A stretch of 64,000 nucleotides of DNA, from assembly GCA_020631235.1 (NCBI GenBank), contig JAHDHQ010000001.1, positions 237,858-301,857 of the forward strand, written 5' to 3'. The number at the start of each line of letters is the position of its first letter. Position 1 is the stretch's first letter. A model generated the notes under the pieces. It was given only the letters and a program-made list of their open reading frames with translations. It was not told the origin of the DNA and did not search any database. A program made the translations under genes and the position numbers. The stretch comes from Saprospiraceae bacterium (lineage in GTDB: Bacteria; Bacteroidota; Bacteroidia; Chitinophagales; Saprospiraceae). This document shows positions 53,479-62,560 of the stretch, piece after piece.

Positions 53479-54031
53479 CCCGCCATTGTTTATATGCTGG
53501 ATCTTCTTTTAATAATGTACTCCATCGCTTGATGCAAGCCGCTTTTCTTCGATAAAGGGTATTCTTTGTATTAAACGCTAAGGTTTCTTGAATCTCTTCC
53601 GCTTTTTTTCCCTTTCTTATTAATCCAAGTAGTTCTTGACATAAAGAGGATAATTGCAAAAAACTTTTTTCAAATAATTTATGCTTTTGATAAGCTACTT
53701 CTTTTTCTATGTATGATGCTTCAAAACCCTTTTCAATAATAAGTAATTCTTGATCATCGTTTCTTACCTCTCTTTTACTTTTTCTTTTATAATTATACCA
53801 TTTAAACTTGGCTATTTGCAGAACTAAACCATCAAAAGTACTATCCAGTTTATCGATTTTTAATAAGATGGTTTCAAGGACTTCTTGGAAAATATCTTCG
53901 GCTTGTTCTTTACGTCCACCATTTTTTACAATCCAGGCTATTACCCTTGGCAAGATTGTTTTATAAATCTCACGAATTTTTTCAGGTTGCCCCTGCTTTA
54001 ATCCATCAAAAAGTTGTTGACCTTGAACCAT
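53471..54031 (-). CDS. ECF-like sigma-70 family RNA polymerase sigma factor
   Basis: The 186-residue protein has sigma region 2 (about 20-85; NGGRKEQAEDIFQEVLETIL, and LVLQIAKFKWYNYKRKSKRE for the -10-binding helix) and region 4 (about 105-170; LSSLCQELLGLIRKGKKAEEIQETL, with an unusual NTKNTLYRRKAACIKRW recognition helix), with no region 1.1 or 3, as in extracytoplasmic-function sigma factors. The overlapping next gene is a membrane protein that fits an anti-sigma factor. The target promoter is unknown. Orientation places it convergent to the CHAT operon and divergent from the LytTR gene. Confidence 0.87.
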   Translation of the reverse strand: MVQGQQLFDGLKQGQPEKIREIYKTILPRVIAWIVKNGGRKEQAEDIFQEVLETILLKIDKLDSTFDGLVLQIAKFKWYNYKRKSKREVRNDDQELLIIEKGFEASYIEKEVAYQKHKLFEKSFLQLSSLCQELLGLIRKGKKAEEIQETLAFNTKNTLYRRKAACIKRWSTLLKEDPAYKQWRDE

Positions 54032-54116
54032 ACTTTAAAATCACTACTAAGATAATTTTTTATTTCAGAGGGTAAGATTTTCCAATATCAATTGACTTGT
54101 AATAAATGCTTGATAG

Positions 54117-54449
54117 ATGTTGGATAAAACCAAAATTATGATCCCTTGTACCGCGACCATTGAATTTGTCATGATCAGACAAATTGTTCGAGTGGAGGCC
54201 ATGCAAAACTATTCAAAGGTTTTCCTTAAGGATGGACAATGCCTCATCAGCAATTTGGGCATAACAAAGATTGGTGAAACACTTGTTAATCATTCTTTTT
54301 TTATGAGCCACAAGTCTCATTTAATTAACCAAACCGAAGTCTTAAGGTACTATAAAGAAGGTCAGCTCATGATGTCAGATGGGTCGAGAGTTCCGCTAGC
54401 ACGGCGAAGGAAAGAGTCCTTTTTTAACAGCTATAAACCGCTCGATTAG
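54117..54449 (+). CDS. Stand-alone LytTR DNA-binding protein
   Basis: The 110-residue protein consists of a LytTR domain only (about 12-105), with IRQIVRVEAMQNYSKVFLKDG and FFMSHKSHLINQTEV as the DNA-binding strands, and no receiver. It therefore probably lacks phosphorylation control, unless it dimerises with another LytTR protein. It lies between the sigma gene (divergent, 85 bp) and the giant T9SS protein (128 bp downstream, same strand), so it may regulate one or both. Confidence 0.88.
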   Translation: MLDKTKIMIPCTATIEFVMIRQIVRVEAMQNYSKVFLKDGQCLISNLGITKIGETLVNHSFFMSHKSHLINQTEVLRYYKEGQLMMSDGSRVPLARRRKESFFNSYKPLD

Positions 54450-54577
54450 CATTTAGCTCCGATGGTAAGAAATAATCGGTAGCGATCGAAGATTTTCTCA
54501 CCATTTATCAAACAATTATGGAACAGCATTTAATGACTAATATTTTTAAATCAAGTATAAAAACAAAAAGATCAATT

Positions 54578-57500
54578 ATGAAAACAAGACTTACCTTTTT
54601 TCTAGGGCTATTGCTATGCTCTACTCAATTACTAATTGCACAAGATTTAGCCAATTGCAATACTCAAGTAATCACTTTAGTCGAACAAAACGAATGGAGT
54701 GCTGGGGCTTTCTCTCAAAATATAGTTTTTGAGAACGATTGTGGTTGTAACACAGTCGGAGATTGCCAGATAGTAAGCATAGAATTTCCTTCCAATTATA
54801 CGTGCTTCGGCTTGGTAATAGCACTAGAAAATAGCCTTGAATGGTACGATGATCATTTTGATTTATATTATATCCCAGATTGTACTTATGACGGATTAGA
54901 CAACATTCAAGATTTTCAAAAGTCTAATTATATTGCCTCTGTAGATCCACCACAAATGGGAGGTTCTTTTGACTTTCTCATTTGTGCCGGTGAGGATTTA
55001 CCTGTTGGACAAAACGCTGTATCTCTTGATTTTAACACGAGTGATCTATGCGACATAGAAGACTGTAGCAATGACAACACACCTCCTACTTGCTCAGCTC
55101 CTGATGTTACTATTAATGGTTCCAATGGAAGCACAGAAGTCAGCATACAATTTACCGAGTGGGCAACAGATAATTGCGGACAAGTTTCTACTTCGCAAAT
55201 CATTGACCTATCCACTAATGATATCATAACGGATGGATCTGCTTTTCCTTGCGGATCGCAGCAGTCTTTCGAAGTAGGTTTTATAGATGAAAACAATAAT
55301 AGTATTTTTTGCGCCTTTAATGTAAGTATAGAATGTCCAACTATAAATGGTTCAGATGAGTTTTTAAAAGTATATGGAAATGCGGATAGCAATTTCCCCA
55401 TCAAGGTAAAGTATGCAAATGACCATGTTTTCTTAATCACAAGAGAACAGGTGGGAGACATCTTCCAAGGAGTACTATACAAAATAGATAATAATGGAGA
55501 TATCGTATGGTCTTTTGCCAGTGACCAAAACGCCTACTTTATCGATGTTATCATCGACGGATCGGATATTTTACTCACAGGTAGCACTCTGCCTTTTGAA
55601 AATCAAAATAACTCCTTAATCGTCAAATTAACAGATAGTGGTAGTACTTACACCATTAATAAAGCGGATAATATAGACAACTCCTTGCAAAGAGAAAGAA
55701 TGACTGGCATCGTGCAAATCAATGATGGATTAAATAAATACGCTGCATTATCTCACAATGGTTGGATCTCTATAGATGATGCGGGAATAACCCTATTAGA
55801 CGCTGAAGGCAACATAAACTTGCAATCAAATTATGATTTCAGTGATGATCAATTATGGTCTGGACCTAGTCTCGACATTGGACAAACCCTTAGTATTTAT
55901 GGTACAGAAGCGAATGATAGTGATGAAGGATTTATAGTCAATGCTAGCTATAATTTATCGGATTATTCAGGATATTCCTTCTTCGGACTAGCTTACATAC
56001 GAGATCTAATAATGACAACAGATGAGCAATTTAGAATCATCATGTCAAATGCAAGAATTTCAATAGCTGATGAAGATTTCTTTGTCACTAATAGCTATCT
56101 CTTAGAAGGCATATCATTAAATAGAGATATAGAAGGACCTATTAGTGATGGCTCAGGTAATGAATATTATTATTGCTTCTCAGACATGGAAATGGGCGAC
56201 CAAATAGTACCATTGATTAGTAAATTTTCTGTGAGCGGAAATGATTTGGTTTTTCATTGGTTTAAATATTTAAATACAGAACATCAAATCGATAATGGTG
56301 GAAGTTTTAAAGTTTTAGCACACGACCATTTTTTAATCACTACTCCAGTAGAAGACGCTGAAAGAGGATATGGACAAACGGATGTATGGCTGGGTATCAT
56401 CGATGCTTCTTCTTGTTTATTTAATGATGTTGATATAGCCTTAGTGCCATCTGAAGTCAACGTGGTAGAACAAGATGTTGCTTACAACAATAAAGTGGCT
56501 TCCTCGATTGTAGAAGCTAATCTGGCTGAAGCTCCGGCTTACACTTGTTATTCCCTTGAGCCTTGTGAACCGATTGATTCTACTTGTGTATTTGATTGTA
56601 GTGAAGAATGCAGTACCGAAACTGTTAGTTTGAGCACAGGCATAGATCCTATTTCGGGAGATGCTATTCCAGTATTAGGCAATGATCCAGGCTGGCTATT
56701 AATCGAGTCACCAGATCCTGGTATTCAGGTACCGAAGCCTGCCGTTTTAGTGGAACCCAATGACGTATGGGATCAACTTCCAGGATCAAGCTACATTTCG
56801 GCTTACCCAGACCCCAATAATAATGATAATAATATCAGCAATGGTACTGCTTATGTGTTTGAAAGATGTTTTTGTGTTTGTGATGAATCAAGTGACGTCC
56901 TATTCGAAATAGAGGCTTTAGTCGATAACAATTTAAAAATAGATTTATTGGATGAAAATGAAAATGTACTAAGCACCCTAGTCGATATAGTGGATCAAAC
57001 AACAGGTGCTTTTACTTTTCCTCCTGCTACACATAATGAAACATACACATTGAGTAATGGAGTGTATTGCTTACGTGCTTATTTAAAAAATGATGGTTCA
57101 GTTACCATGGGTATGTCTGCCGATATCTCGATTACTGGCGCTGGTCTGATCGAGCATCAATGTTGTAAAACATACAATGCGATAACGGGTCAGGTATTTA
57201 ATGATACTTCTTGTGATGGAGCTTATAATAATGGTCAAGATAGCGGACTTGCTGATTATGAGCTTAACTTGTGCAGTCCAGATGGAACAATCTTACATAC
57301 CTTATTTTCGGATAGTTTTGGGTATTTTACTTTTTCCAATGTCGTCCCAGGAGAATACATAATTAAAATAATAAATGCTGGATCTTTGAGCCTCACAACG
57401 CCCGAAGATTATCAAGCTATTGTCAGTGACAATCAAGTTATCGGAAGCATTGATTTTGGATTGTGTAATCCCGAATGTATATCGGATAATGTAGCTATCC

Positions 57501-60500
57501 ACCTTGATGGAGTCGATGATTTTATACAACTGGATGATATTGGAGCTTATAATGATTTAAGCATTGGTACTTGGTTTAAAGCTGATGTGGTCAACTATTC
57601 AGGTGCAGAAAACAGGATTATGAGTTTTGGTGGAATAAATAGGCTTGAGATTGGGCATTTAAATAATGGAACTTTATGGTTATTTGACCAATCACAAAAT
57701 CAAACCTTTACCATGAGTGAGAATGTTTTAGATGGAGAGTGGCATCATATCGCTTATGTGGCTAAATCTGAAAACAGATATGTATATTTTGATTTTGAAG
57801 AAGTATTAAACTATGTGTCTCCTACATCTGATATTAATTATGGTCCTCACCTTCAGATCGGGACGTGGATTAATGGAGGTGCGGATGGTTCGTTGTATCA
57901 AGGGTTGTTAGACGAATTTAAGGGCTTTGACTTAGCTATAGCGGAGAATCTTCTTTGTGAGGCCTTTAACAATACGCCACCTAACTTGATGGACAATTTA
58001 AGAATCTACTTTGATTTTGAAGATGGACAAGCAGATGAGAATAACAGTACACTTACACAAATCGCCAACCAAGGAGATTTGATTCGTGGAGATTTATACC
58101 ACTTTGGTTTAATAGAAACTGCTTATTCAAATTTTACCTGTGGCACTTTTAATCAAGATTGCAGTATGCCTTGCGATCCGGATATTACGCCACCTATTTG
58201 CTTAGCCAATGATATTCAATACGAAATGGATCAAAGTGGTTTTGTGGCCATAACTATTGATGCGATCAATGCGGGTTCTTTTGACGATTGTTCCGATGTA
58301 GAACTGAATATTGAGGCAAATGGTTTCTCTTGTTTTGATATCGATCAAGCAAACACAGTCACTTTAGTAGTCACTGACGCCGCAGGTAATGAAAGTACAT
58401 GTACTTCTACTGTAACTATTTTAGACCCGAATAACTATTGTAATGACATCATAGATCCTACTTGTGATTTTGAATGTAGTGATGAATGTAATACGGATAA
58501 CATTGCTTTAGGTACTGCTTTTGATCCTCTCACAAATATGGCTATCCCAATCGGGCAATTTGACCCTGCTTGGATTTTAATCGACAGCCCTGATCCGAAC
58601 ATACAAACACCAAGGCCAGCTTATGTTTTAAATCCTAATGATGTGTGGGATCAGCTACCAGGATCAAATTATATTTCAGCCTATCCTAATGCCAACAATA
58701 ATGACAATAACATTGCTAATGGAACAGAATATGTATTCCAACGGTGTTTTTGTGTTTGTGAGGACCAATCTAACGTAGAAATAAGTGTAGATGCATATGT
58801 AGATAACAACCTACAAATCGACTTGTACGATGAGAATAATCTCCTTGTAGAACCAATCATTAATATTACTGATCAAACTCAAAATGCGTTTGTCTTCCCT
58901 CCTGCTTCTTATCAAGAAACTTTAACCTTAGGGACTGGTATTTATTGTTTTAATGCAGCTCTAAAAAATGACGGAGCGGTCACTATGGGAATGAGCATAG
59001 ATATAATGATTAGTGGTGCAGGCTTGATCGAAAACCAATGCTGTAAATCCTTTAATTCTATAACTGGGCAAGTGTTTAATGACACCAATTGTGATGGTTT
59101 AAATGATTTTTCAACGGATCTTGGTATAGAGAATTTTCAAATTGATTTGTGCGAAAGCGATGGTTCGTTTATTACGAGTCTTGTAAGTGATGCCTTTGGT
59201 TACTTTAGTTTCAATAATATTCCTGGCGGAAACTATCAAGTAAAAGTGATTAACAACAGTACCTTAATAAATACCACAGCGGATATTTATGAAGTGAGTA
59301 TTAACAACAACCAAGTGGTCGGTGGAATAGAATTTGGTTTTTGTGAAGACCCGTGCGCAAATGATGACCAAGCACCAGAATGCATTGAACTTGAAGTTAC
59401 AATCGAAATCGAAGCTAACGGGCAGACGGGTATTCCACCAGATTTATTTGACGGAGGAGCCTTGGATGATTGTACTGAAGTGGAAGTGAATTTTGATCAA
59501 ATTATTTTTGATTGTAACGATCTTGGACCATATAATTATAGCTATACAGCCTCAGATCAAGCGGGAAATACAACTATTTGCGAAGTTGTTATGGAAATAA
59601 CAGACCCTAATAATTATTGTGATCCTTGCAACATGGACACCAGCCCTCCTACTTGTATCGCACTAAGTGCAATATTGCAGATGGGAGTTGACGGTTTTAT
59701 AAATATTTCAGTTGATGAGATAGACGGTGGTTCTTTTGATAATTGCACAGATGTAACTAGTAGCATCAGTCAAACAGTGCTCACTTGCGATAATCTTGGC
59801 AATAATACCATACTATTAACCGTGTCAGATCTGAATGGAAATAGCTCTACTTGTGAGTCATTTATTTCATTATCTGACCCTAATGATTATTGTAATCCGT
59901 GCAATATGGATACGACTCCTCCTACCTGTGTCCCTTTGAGTGCAGTCATTCAAATAAATCCAAACGGTAGTGCTTCTGTCGAACATTCTGCATTGGATGA
60001 TGGTTCGACAGATGATTGTTCCGATGTAAGTATAGTGGAAGGTACATACATCTTTAATTGTGATCAATTAGGTATTAATATAGTGGAATATGTGATCTAC
60101 GACCAGTCCAATAATGAAAGGGTTTGCGAGACACAAGTGCTTGTCGAAGACCCAAGTTTCTATTGCAATCCTTGCATACCAGACACTATACCTCCGATCT
60201 GTGTTAATCAATCCATCAGCCTAACTATGGATAATCCGGACCTCATTGAAATAGCATTGTCATCAATAGAAAATCAATCTTATGATGAATGTGGAAGCAT
60301 CGAATTCAGTGACGATATTTATTATTTTACTTGCGATGACTTAGGCTCTAGCACAGCTCTTTATACCATCTTCGACGAAGCTGGTAATACTGCTCAATGT
60401 GAAGTTTCATTCATTTTAGAAGATCCTGCAAACAATTGCGAATGTTTTGAAGATAATATACCACCAAATTGTATATCTCAAGATATAGTCATTCAACTTG

Positions 60501-61519
60501 ATGAAAGCGGCAATGTCACTGTAACTATGGAGATGCTCGATAATGGATCCTTTGATAATTGCACTGAAGTTGCTTTTAGTGGACTTACTTATGATTACAA
60601 TTGTGATCAATTGGGTATTTATGAAGTAGTATTAGTAGTTTGGGATGGTAACGGTAATTTTTCTGAGTGCCCTACCACCATCACTGTGGAAGATAAGCTA
60701 GAGGTATGCCCCTGTTTGATGGATACCATCCCACCTATTTGCTTAACGCAAAGTCTAAATATCAACGTAGGTGACGCTGGAACAGCGAGTGTTTCAACCG
60801 GAGAAATCAATAATGGATCATTTGATGATTGTACTGAGGTTTCTTATGATGACATTATCATCGAATATAATTGTGATCAGTTGGGCGAGCAGAGTGTCGA
60901 ATTAACAATCTATGATGAAGCTGGGAATAGCAGTGTTTGTTCATCTACCATTACCGTGACAGATAGCATGGATTACTGCTTGTGCATAAATGACATAGAA
61001 CCACCCATATGTATTCTTGGCAATGTGGTCGTTTTTATGGAACCGGACTCCACAGTTTCAATTGACTTTGAAGATCTGGATCTTGGTTCATACGATGAAT
61101 GTTCGGACTTTGATTATGCTATTAGCCAGAGCGTTTTTGGCTGTGACCAAGTGTGCACTAATTTTATCACGGTGGTTTTAACCGATACATTTGGCAATGT
61201 CGTGGAATGTGAAACTGCAGTTTCTGTTGTGGATACTTTAGGAATATGTACCATTTCCAACACAAGTAATCATGTACCCTCCGATAATGTACTTGTCAAA
61301 CCAAATCCTAGCAATGGGTTTTTCCACGTCGAACTTAGCCAGGCAAATATGCAGGTCATAGAAGTGTTTGATATTTCTGGTCACTTAATGCTTAAAAAGA
61401 GCGAATTAAATAGAAAATCAGCCAACCTAAACTTAGAGCATTTGGCGACTGGAACATATATTTTAAGAATCATGAGCACAGAAGGACATTTTGTAGTAAA
61501 AAGGATAGTGAAAATGTAA
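54578..61519 (+). CDS. Giant modular T9SS surface protein
   Basis: The 2313-residue protein is secreted. From the chosen start at 54578, a good signal peptide (1-22, ending LIAQ) is read; the frame extends to 54518, but that ATG adds a charged 20-residue lead that spoils the signal. Domains in order: an N-terminal beta domain (to about 165); a HYR-like repeat (PPTCSAPD); a long region like a delivery-stretch propeller; a 298-residue module; a LamG-like lectin fold (VAIHLDGVDDFIQL to about DEFKGF); one HYR-like repeat; a second copy of the 298-residue module; seven tandem HYR-like repeats; and a T9SS type A sorting domain (VLVKPNPSNGFFHVEL to HFVVKRIVKM). It is probably displayed on the cell surface for adhesion or sugar binding, by inference from domains. 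Confidence 0.9.
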   Translation: MKTRLTFFLGLLLCSTQLLIAQDLANCNTQVITLVEQNEWSAGAFSQNIVFENDCGCNTVGDCQIVSIEFPSNYTCFGLVIALENSLEWYDDHFDLYYIPDCTYDGLDNIQDFQKSNYIASVDPPQMGGSFDFLICAGEDLPVGQNAVSLDFNTSDLCDIEDCSNDNTPPTCSAPDVTINGSNGSTEVSIQFTEWATDNCGQVSTSQIIDLSTNDIITDGSAFPCGSQQSFEVGFIDENNNSIFCAFNVSIECPTINGSDEFLKVYGNADSNFPIKVKYANDHVFLITREQVGDIFQGVLYKIDNNGDIVWSFASDQNAYFIDVIIDGSDILLTGSTLPFENQNNSLIVKLTDSGSTYTINKADNIDNSLQRERMTGIVQINDGLNKYAALSHNGWISIDDAGITLLDAEGNINLQSNYDFSDDQLWSGPSLDIGQTLSIYGTEANDSDEGFIVNASYNLSDYSGYSFFGLAYIRDLIMTTDEQFRIIMSNARISIADEDFFVTNSYLLEGISLNRDIEGPISDGSGNEYYYCFSDMEMGDQIVPLISKFSVSGNDLVFHWFKYLNTEHQIDNGGSFKVLAHDHFLITTPVEDAERGYGQTDVWLGIIDASSCLFNDVDIALVPSEVNVVEQDVAYNNKVASSIVEANLAEAPAYTCYSLEPCEPIDSTCVFDCSEECSTETVSLSTGIDPISGDAIPVLGNDPGWLLIESPDPGIQVPKPAVLVEPNDVWDQLPGSSYISAYPDPNNNDNNISNGTAYVFERCFCVCDESSDVLFEIEALVDNNLKIDLLDENENVLSTLVDIVDQTTGAFTFPPATHNETYTLSNGVYCLRAYLKNDGSVTMGMSADISITGAGLIEHQCCKTYNAITGQVFNDTSCDGAYNNGQDSGLADYELNLCSPDGTILHTLFSDSFGYFTFSNVVPGEYIIKIINAGSLSLTTPEDYQAIVSDNQVIGSIDFGLCNPECISDNVAIHLDGVDDFIQLDDIGAYNDLSIGTWFKADVVNYSGAENRIMSFGGINRLEIGHLNNGTLWLFDQSQNQTFTMSENVLDGEWHHIAYVAKSENRYVYFDFEEVLNYVSPTSDINYGPHLQIGTWINGGADGSLYQGLLDEFKGFDLAIAENLLCEAFNNTPPNLMDNLRIYFDFEDGQADENNSTLTQIANQGDLIRGDLYHFGLIETAYSNFTCGTFNQDCSMPCDPDITPPICLANDIQYEMDQSGFVAITIDAINAGSFDDCSDVELNIEANGFSCFDIDQANTVTLVVTDAAGNESTCTSTVTILDPNNYCNDIIDPTCDFECSDECNTDNIALGTAFDPLTNMAIPIGQFDPAWILIDSPDPNIQTPRPAYVLNPNDVWDQLPGSNYISAYPNANNNDNNIANGTEYVFQRCFCVCEDQSNVEISVDAYVDNNLQIDLYDENNLLVEPIINITDQTQNAFVFPPASYQETLTLGTGIYCFNAALKNDGAVTMGMSIDIMISGAGLIENQCCKSFNSITGQVFNDTNCDGLNDFSTDLGIENFQIDLCESDGSFITSLVSDAFGYFSFNNIPGGNYQVKVINNSTLINTTADIYEVSINNNQVVGGIEFGFCEDPCANDDQAPECIELEVTIEIEANGQTGIPPDLFDGGALDDCTEVEVNFDQIIFDCNDLGPYNYSYTASDQAGNTTICEVVMEITDPNNYCDPCNMDTSPPTCIALSAILQMGVDGFINISVDEIDGGSFDNCTDVTSSISQTVLTCDNLGNNTILLTVSDLNGNSSTCESFISLSDPNDYCNPCNMDTTPPTCVPLSAVIQINPNGSASVEHSALDDGSTDDCSDVSIVEGTYIFNCDQLGINIVEYVIYDQSNNERVCETQVLVEDPSFYCNPCIPDTIPPICVNQSISLTMDNPDLIEIALSSIENQSYDECGSIEFSDDIYYFTCDDLGSSTALYTIFDEAGNTAQCEVSFILEDPANNCECFEDNIPPNCISQDIVIQLDESGNVTVTMEMLDNGSFDNCTEVAFSGLTYDYNCDQLGIYEVVLVVWDGNGNFSECPTTITVEDKLEVCPCLMDTIPPICLTQSLNINVGDAGTASVSTGEINNGSFDDCTEVSYDDIIIEYNCDQLGEQSVELTIYDEAGNSSVCSSTITVTDSMDYCLCINDIEPPICILGNVVVFMEPDSTVSIDFEDLDLGSYDECSDFDYAISQSVFGCDQVCTNFITVVLTDTFGNVVECETAVSVVDTLGICTISNTSNHVPSDNVLVKPNPSNGFFHVELSQANMQVIEVFDISGHLMLKKSELNRKSANLNLEHLATGTYILRIMSTEGHFVVKRIVKM
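56585..57478 (+). repeat. First copy of a duplicated 298-residue module
   Basis: 894 bp encoding residues from CVFDCSEEC to GLCNPEC. It contains a jelly-roll-like domain (DPGWLLIESPDP, NDVWDQLPGSSYISAYP, CFCVC) followed by an SdrD-B-like domain (ITGQVFNDTSCDG to VPGEYIIKI). It aligns in frame without net length change to the copy at 58463-59356. Confidence 0.9.
58463..59356 (+). repeat. Second copy of the duplicated 298-residue module
   Basis: Exactly 894 bp, from CDFECSDEC to GFCEDPC. Shared landmarks with the first copy are NDVWDQLPGS, YISAYP, NNNDNNI, RCFCVC, VDNNL, LKNDG, VTMGMS, ITGQVFNDT and DAFGYFSF/DSFGYFTF. Enough residues differ that the duplication is old. Confidence 0.9.
59357..61249 (+). 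repeat. Seven tandem HYR-like cysteine repeats
   Basis: About 84-90 residues each. Units begin APEC, PPTC, PPTC, PPIC, PPNC, PPIC and PPIC, then carry a DDCTEV/DNCTDV or similar DxC site, a NCDQLG or TCDDLG site, a DxxGN turn and a closing ExP/DPNNYC. An eighth related copy lies apart at about 58190. The unit resembles the hyalin repeat (HYR), a beta-sandwich module of adhesive proteins. Confidence 0.88.
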
Positions 61520-61525
61520 TGATAA

Positions 61526-61566
61526 AGGAGGAGTACGAGTAGTTATTACTGGCTCCTCCTATTTTA
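61526..61566 (+). terminator. Intrinsic terminator after the giant protein gene
   Basis: AGGAGGAG (61526-61533) pairs perfectly with CTCCTCCT (61553-61560) around a 19-base loop, followed by ATTTTATTT. It lies 6 bp after the stop codon. The GGAGGAG could resemble a ribosome-binding site by chance, but no frame starts after it. Confidence 0.75.
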
Positions 61567-61637
61567 TTTGCATAAACTATCCGAATTGCCAAACATTTTT
61601 AATAACTTCTTTCATTTATAACCAAAAAATCAAAACA

Positions 61638-62012
61638 ATGAATGCAAAAGTATCAATGGGCATCCGAATCTTACTCGGAGTCTTCCTATTCGTTTTTGGA
61701 CTTAACAAATTTATGGGGTTTATGGAATTTCCTGCCATTCCTGGTGACGGCGGAACGCTTATGGGAATATATATAAGTTCCGGATTTATGAAGATTATTG
61801 GTGTTTTAGAAATAATCGTAGGGCTTTTATTGCTTGTAGGAAAACTGGTGCCCTTAGCAACCACCATCGCAGCAGCTATCATGTTTAACGCCTTGGTTTT
61901 CCATCTACTGCATGATCCAGCTAATTCTGCTGGAGCTGCTTTGGGCGTAATATTATGTTTATTGACAGTTTGGGGACATAAACATCAATTTAAAGGATTA
62001 TTCACTGTATAA
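61638..62012 (+). CDS. DoxX family membrane protein
   Basis: The 124-residue protein has four hydrophobic segments. It starts KVSMGIRILLGVFLFVFGLNKFMGF, continues with GGTLMGIYISSGFMKIIGVLEIIVGLLLLVG, and ends KLVPLATTIAAAIMFNALVFHLLHDP and a further segment. These are DoxX/SURF4-like features; related proteins act in thiol or quinone redox or oxidative stress, but the role here is unknown. It has its own terminator and lies alone. Confidence 0.88.
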   Translation: MNAKVSMGIRILLGVFLFVFGLNKFMGFMEFPAIPGDGGTLMGIYISSGFMKIIGVLEIIVGLLLLVGKLVPLATTIAAAIMFNALVFHLLHDPANSAGAALGVILCLLTVWGHKHQFKGLFTV

Positions 62013-62033
62013 AACAACAATTAACAAAATAAA

Positions 62034-62065
62034 AGCTCAACATTTAAACTGTTGGGCTTTTTTTA
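62034..62065 (+). terminator. Intrinsic terminator after the DoxX gene
   Basis: AGCTCAACA (62034-62042) pairs with TGTTGGGCT (62050-62058, one G-T pair) around a 7-base loop, followed by seven T. A textbook hairpin plus T-run, 22 bp after the DoxX stop codon. Confidence 0.9.
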
Positions 62066-62172
62066 TGTTTATAATTTGCATATTTGCACCAGAAAACCAA
62101 ATTATATTTTTAACACTATGATAAGTGACATTGTATATAATGGGTAGTCTAAATAATATATCCGAAACACAC

Positions 62173-62550
62173 ATGAAATTATTAACAACCATTCTTTTAG
62201 GCGCTTTTGCTTATTTTCCAGTATCGAGTCAGATGGCTAGCCTTGTTGATGAATCTTTTGACTACATAGTAAGTCACGACACACATGACCCTGTGAGAGA
62301 ACAAGTACTCAATCCCTATTCATTCGAAATTTTCCAAAACACTGCGCATACAAAAATCACGTTAGTGCTAAATGAAAGTCAGTCGCAAGGATTTACTAAA
62401 GCAACTGTACGTAATACCAATGGTTTCCCTTTAATTGTTACGCATAAAGCGGGTGCCATAGATGTGAGTGAGTTAGAAAAAGGATTTTATTATGTATTCG
62501 TTGAATACGGTGATAATCAAGTGTCCGTACAAAAACTCATCAAAGAATAA
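62173..62550 (+). CDS. Small secreted protein resembling a lone T9SS-type sorting domain
   Basis: The 125-residue protein starts at the ATG at 62173, where MKLLTTILLGAFAYFPVSSQ forms a signal peptide; the frame could open at 62125, but the lead is polar. The remaining 105 residues are beta-rich. The end (GFYYVFVEYG, then QVSVQKLIKE) has the G-x-Y-x-V pattern and closing KLIK of T9SS sorting domains. No catalytic domain precedes it. It may be a short T9SS substrate or a secreted beta-sandwich protein. It ends 10 bp from the convergent DUF547 gene. Confidence 0.72.
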   Translation: MKLLTTILLGAFAYFPVSSQMASLVDESFDYIVSHDTHDPVREQVLNPYSFEIFQNTAHTKITLVLNESQSQGFTKATVRNTNGFPLIVTHKAGAIDVSELEKGFYYVFVEYGDNQVSVQKLIKE

Positions 62551-62560
62551 AAAACATTAA

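Noticed and set aside
54518-54577. Upstream ATG for the giant protein
   Set aside because: It adds a charged 20-residue lead ahead of a clean signal peptide; 54578 is the better start.
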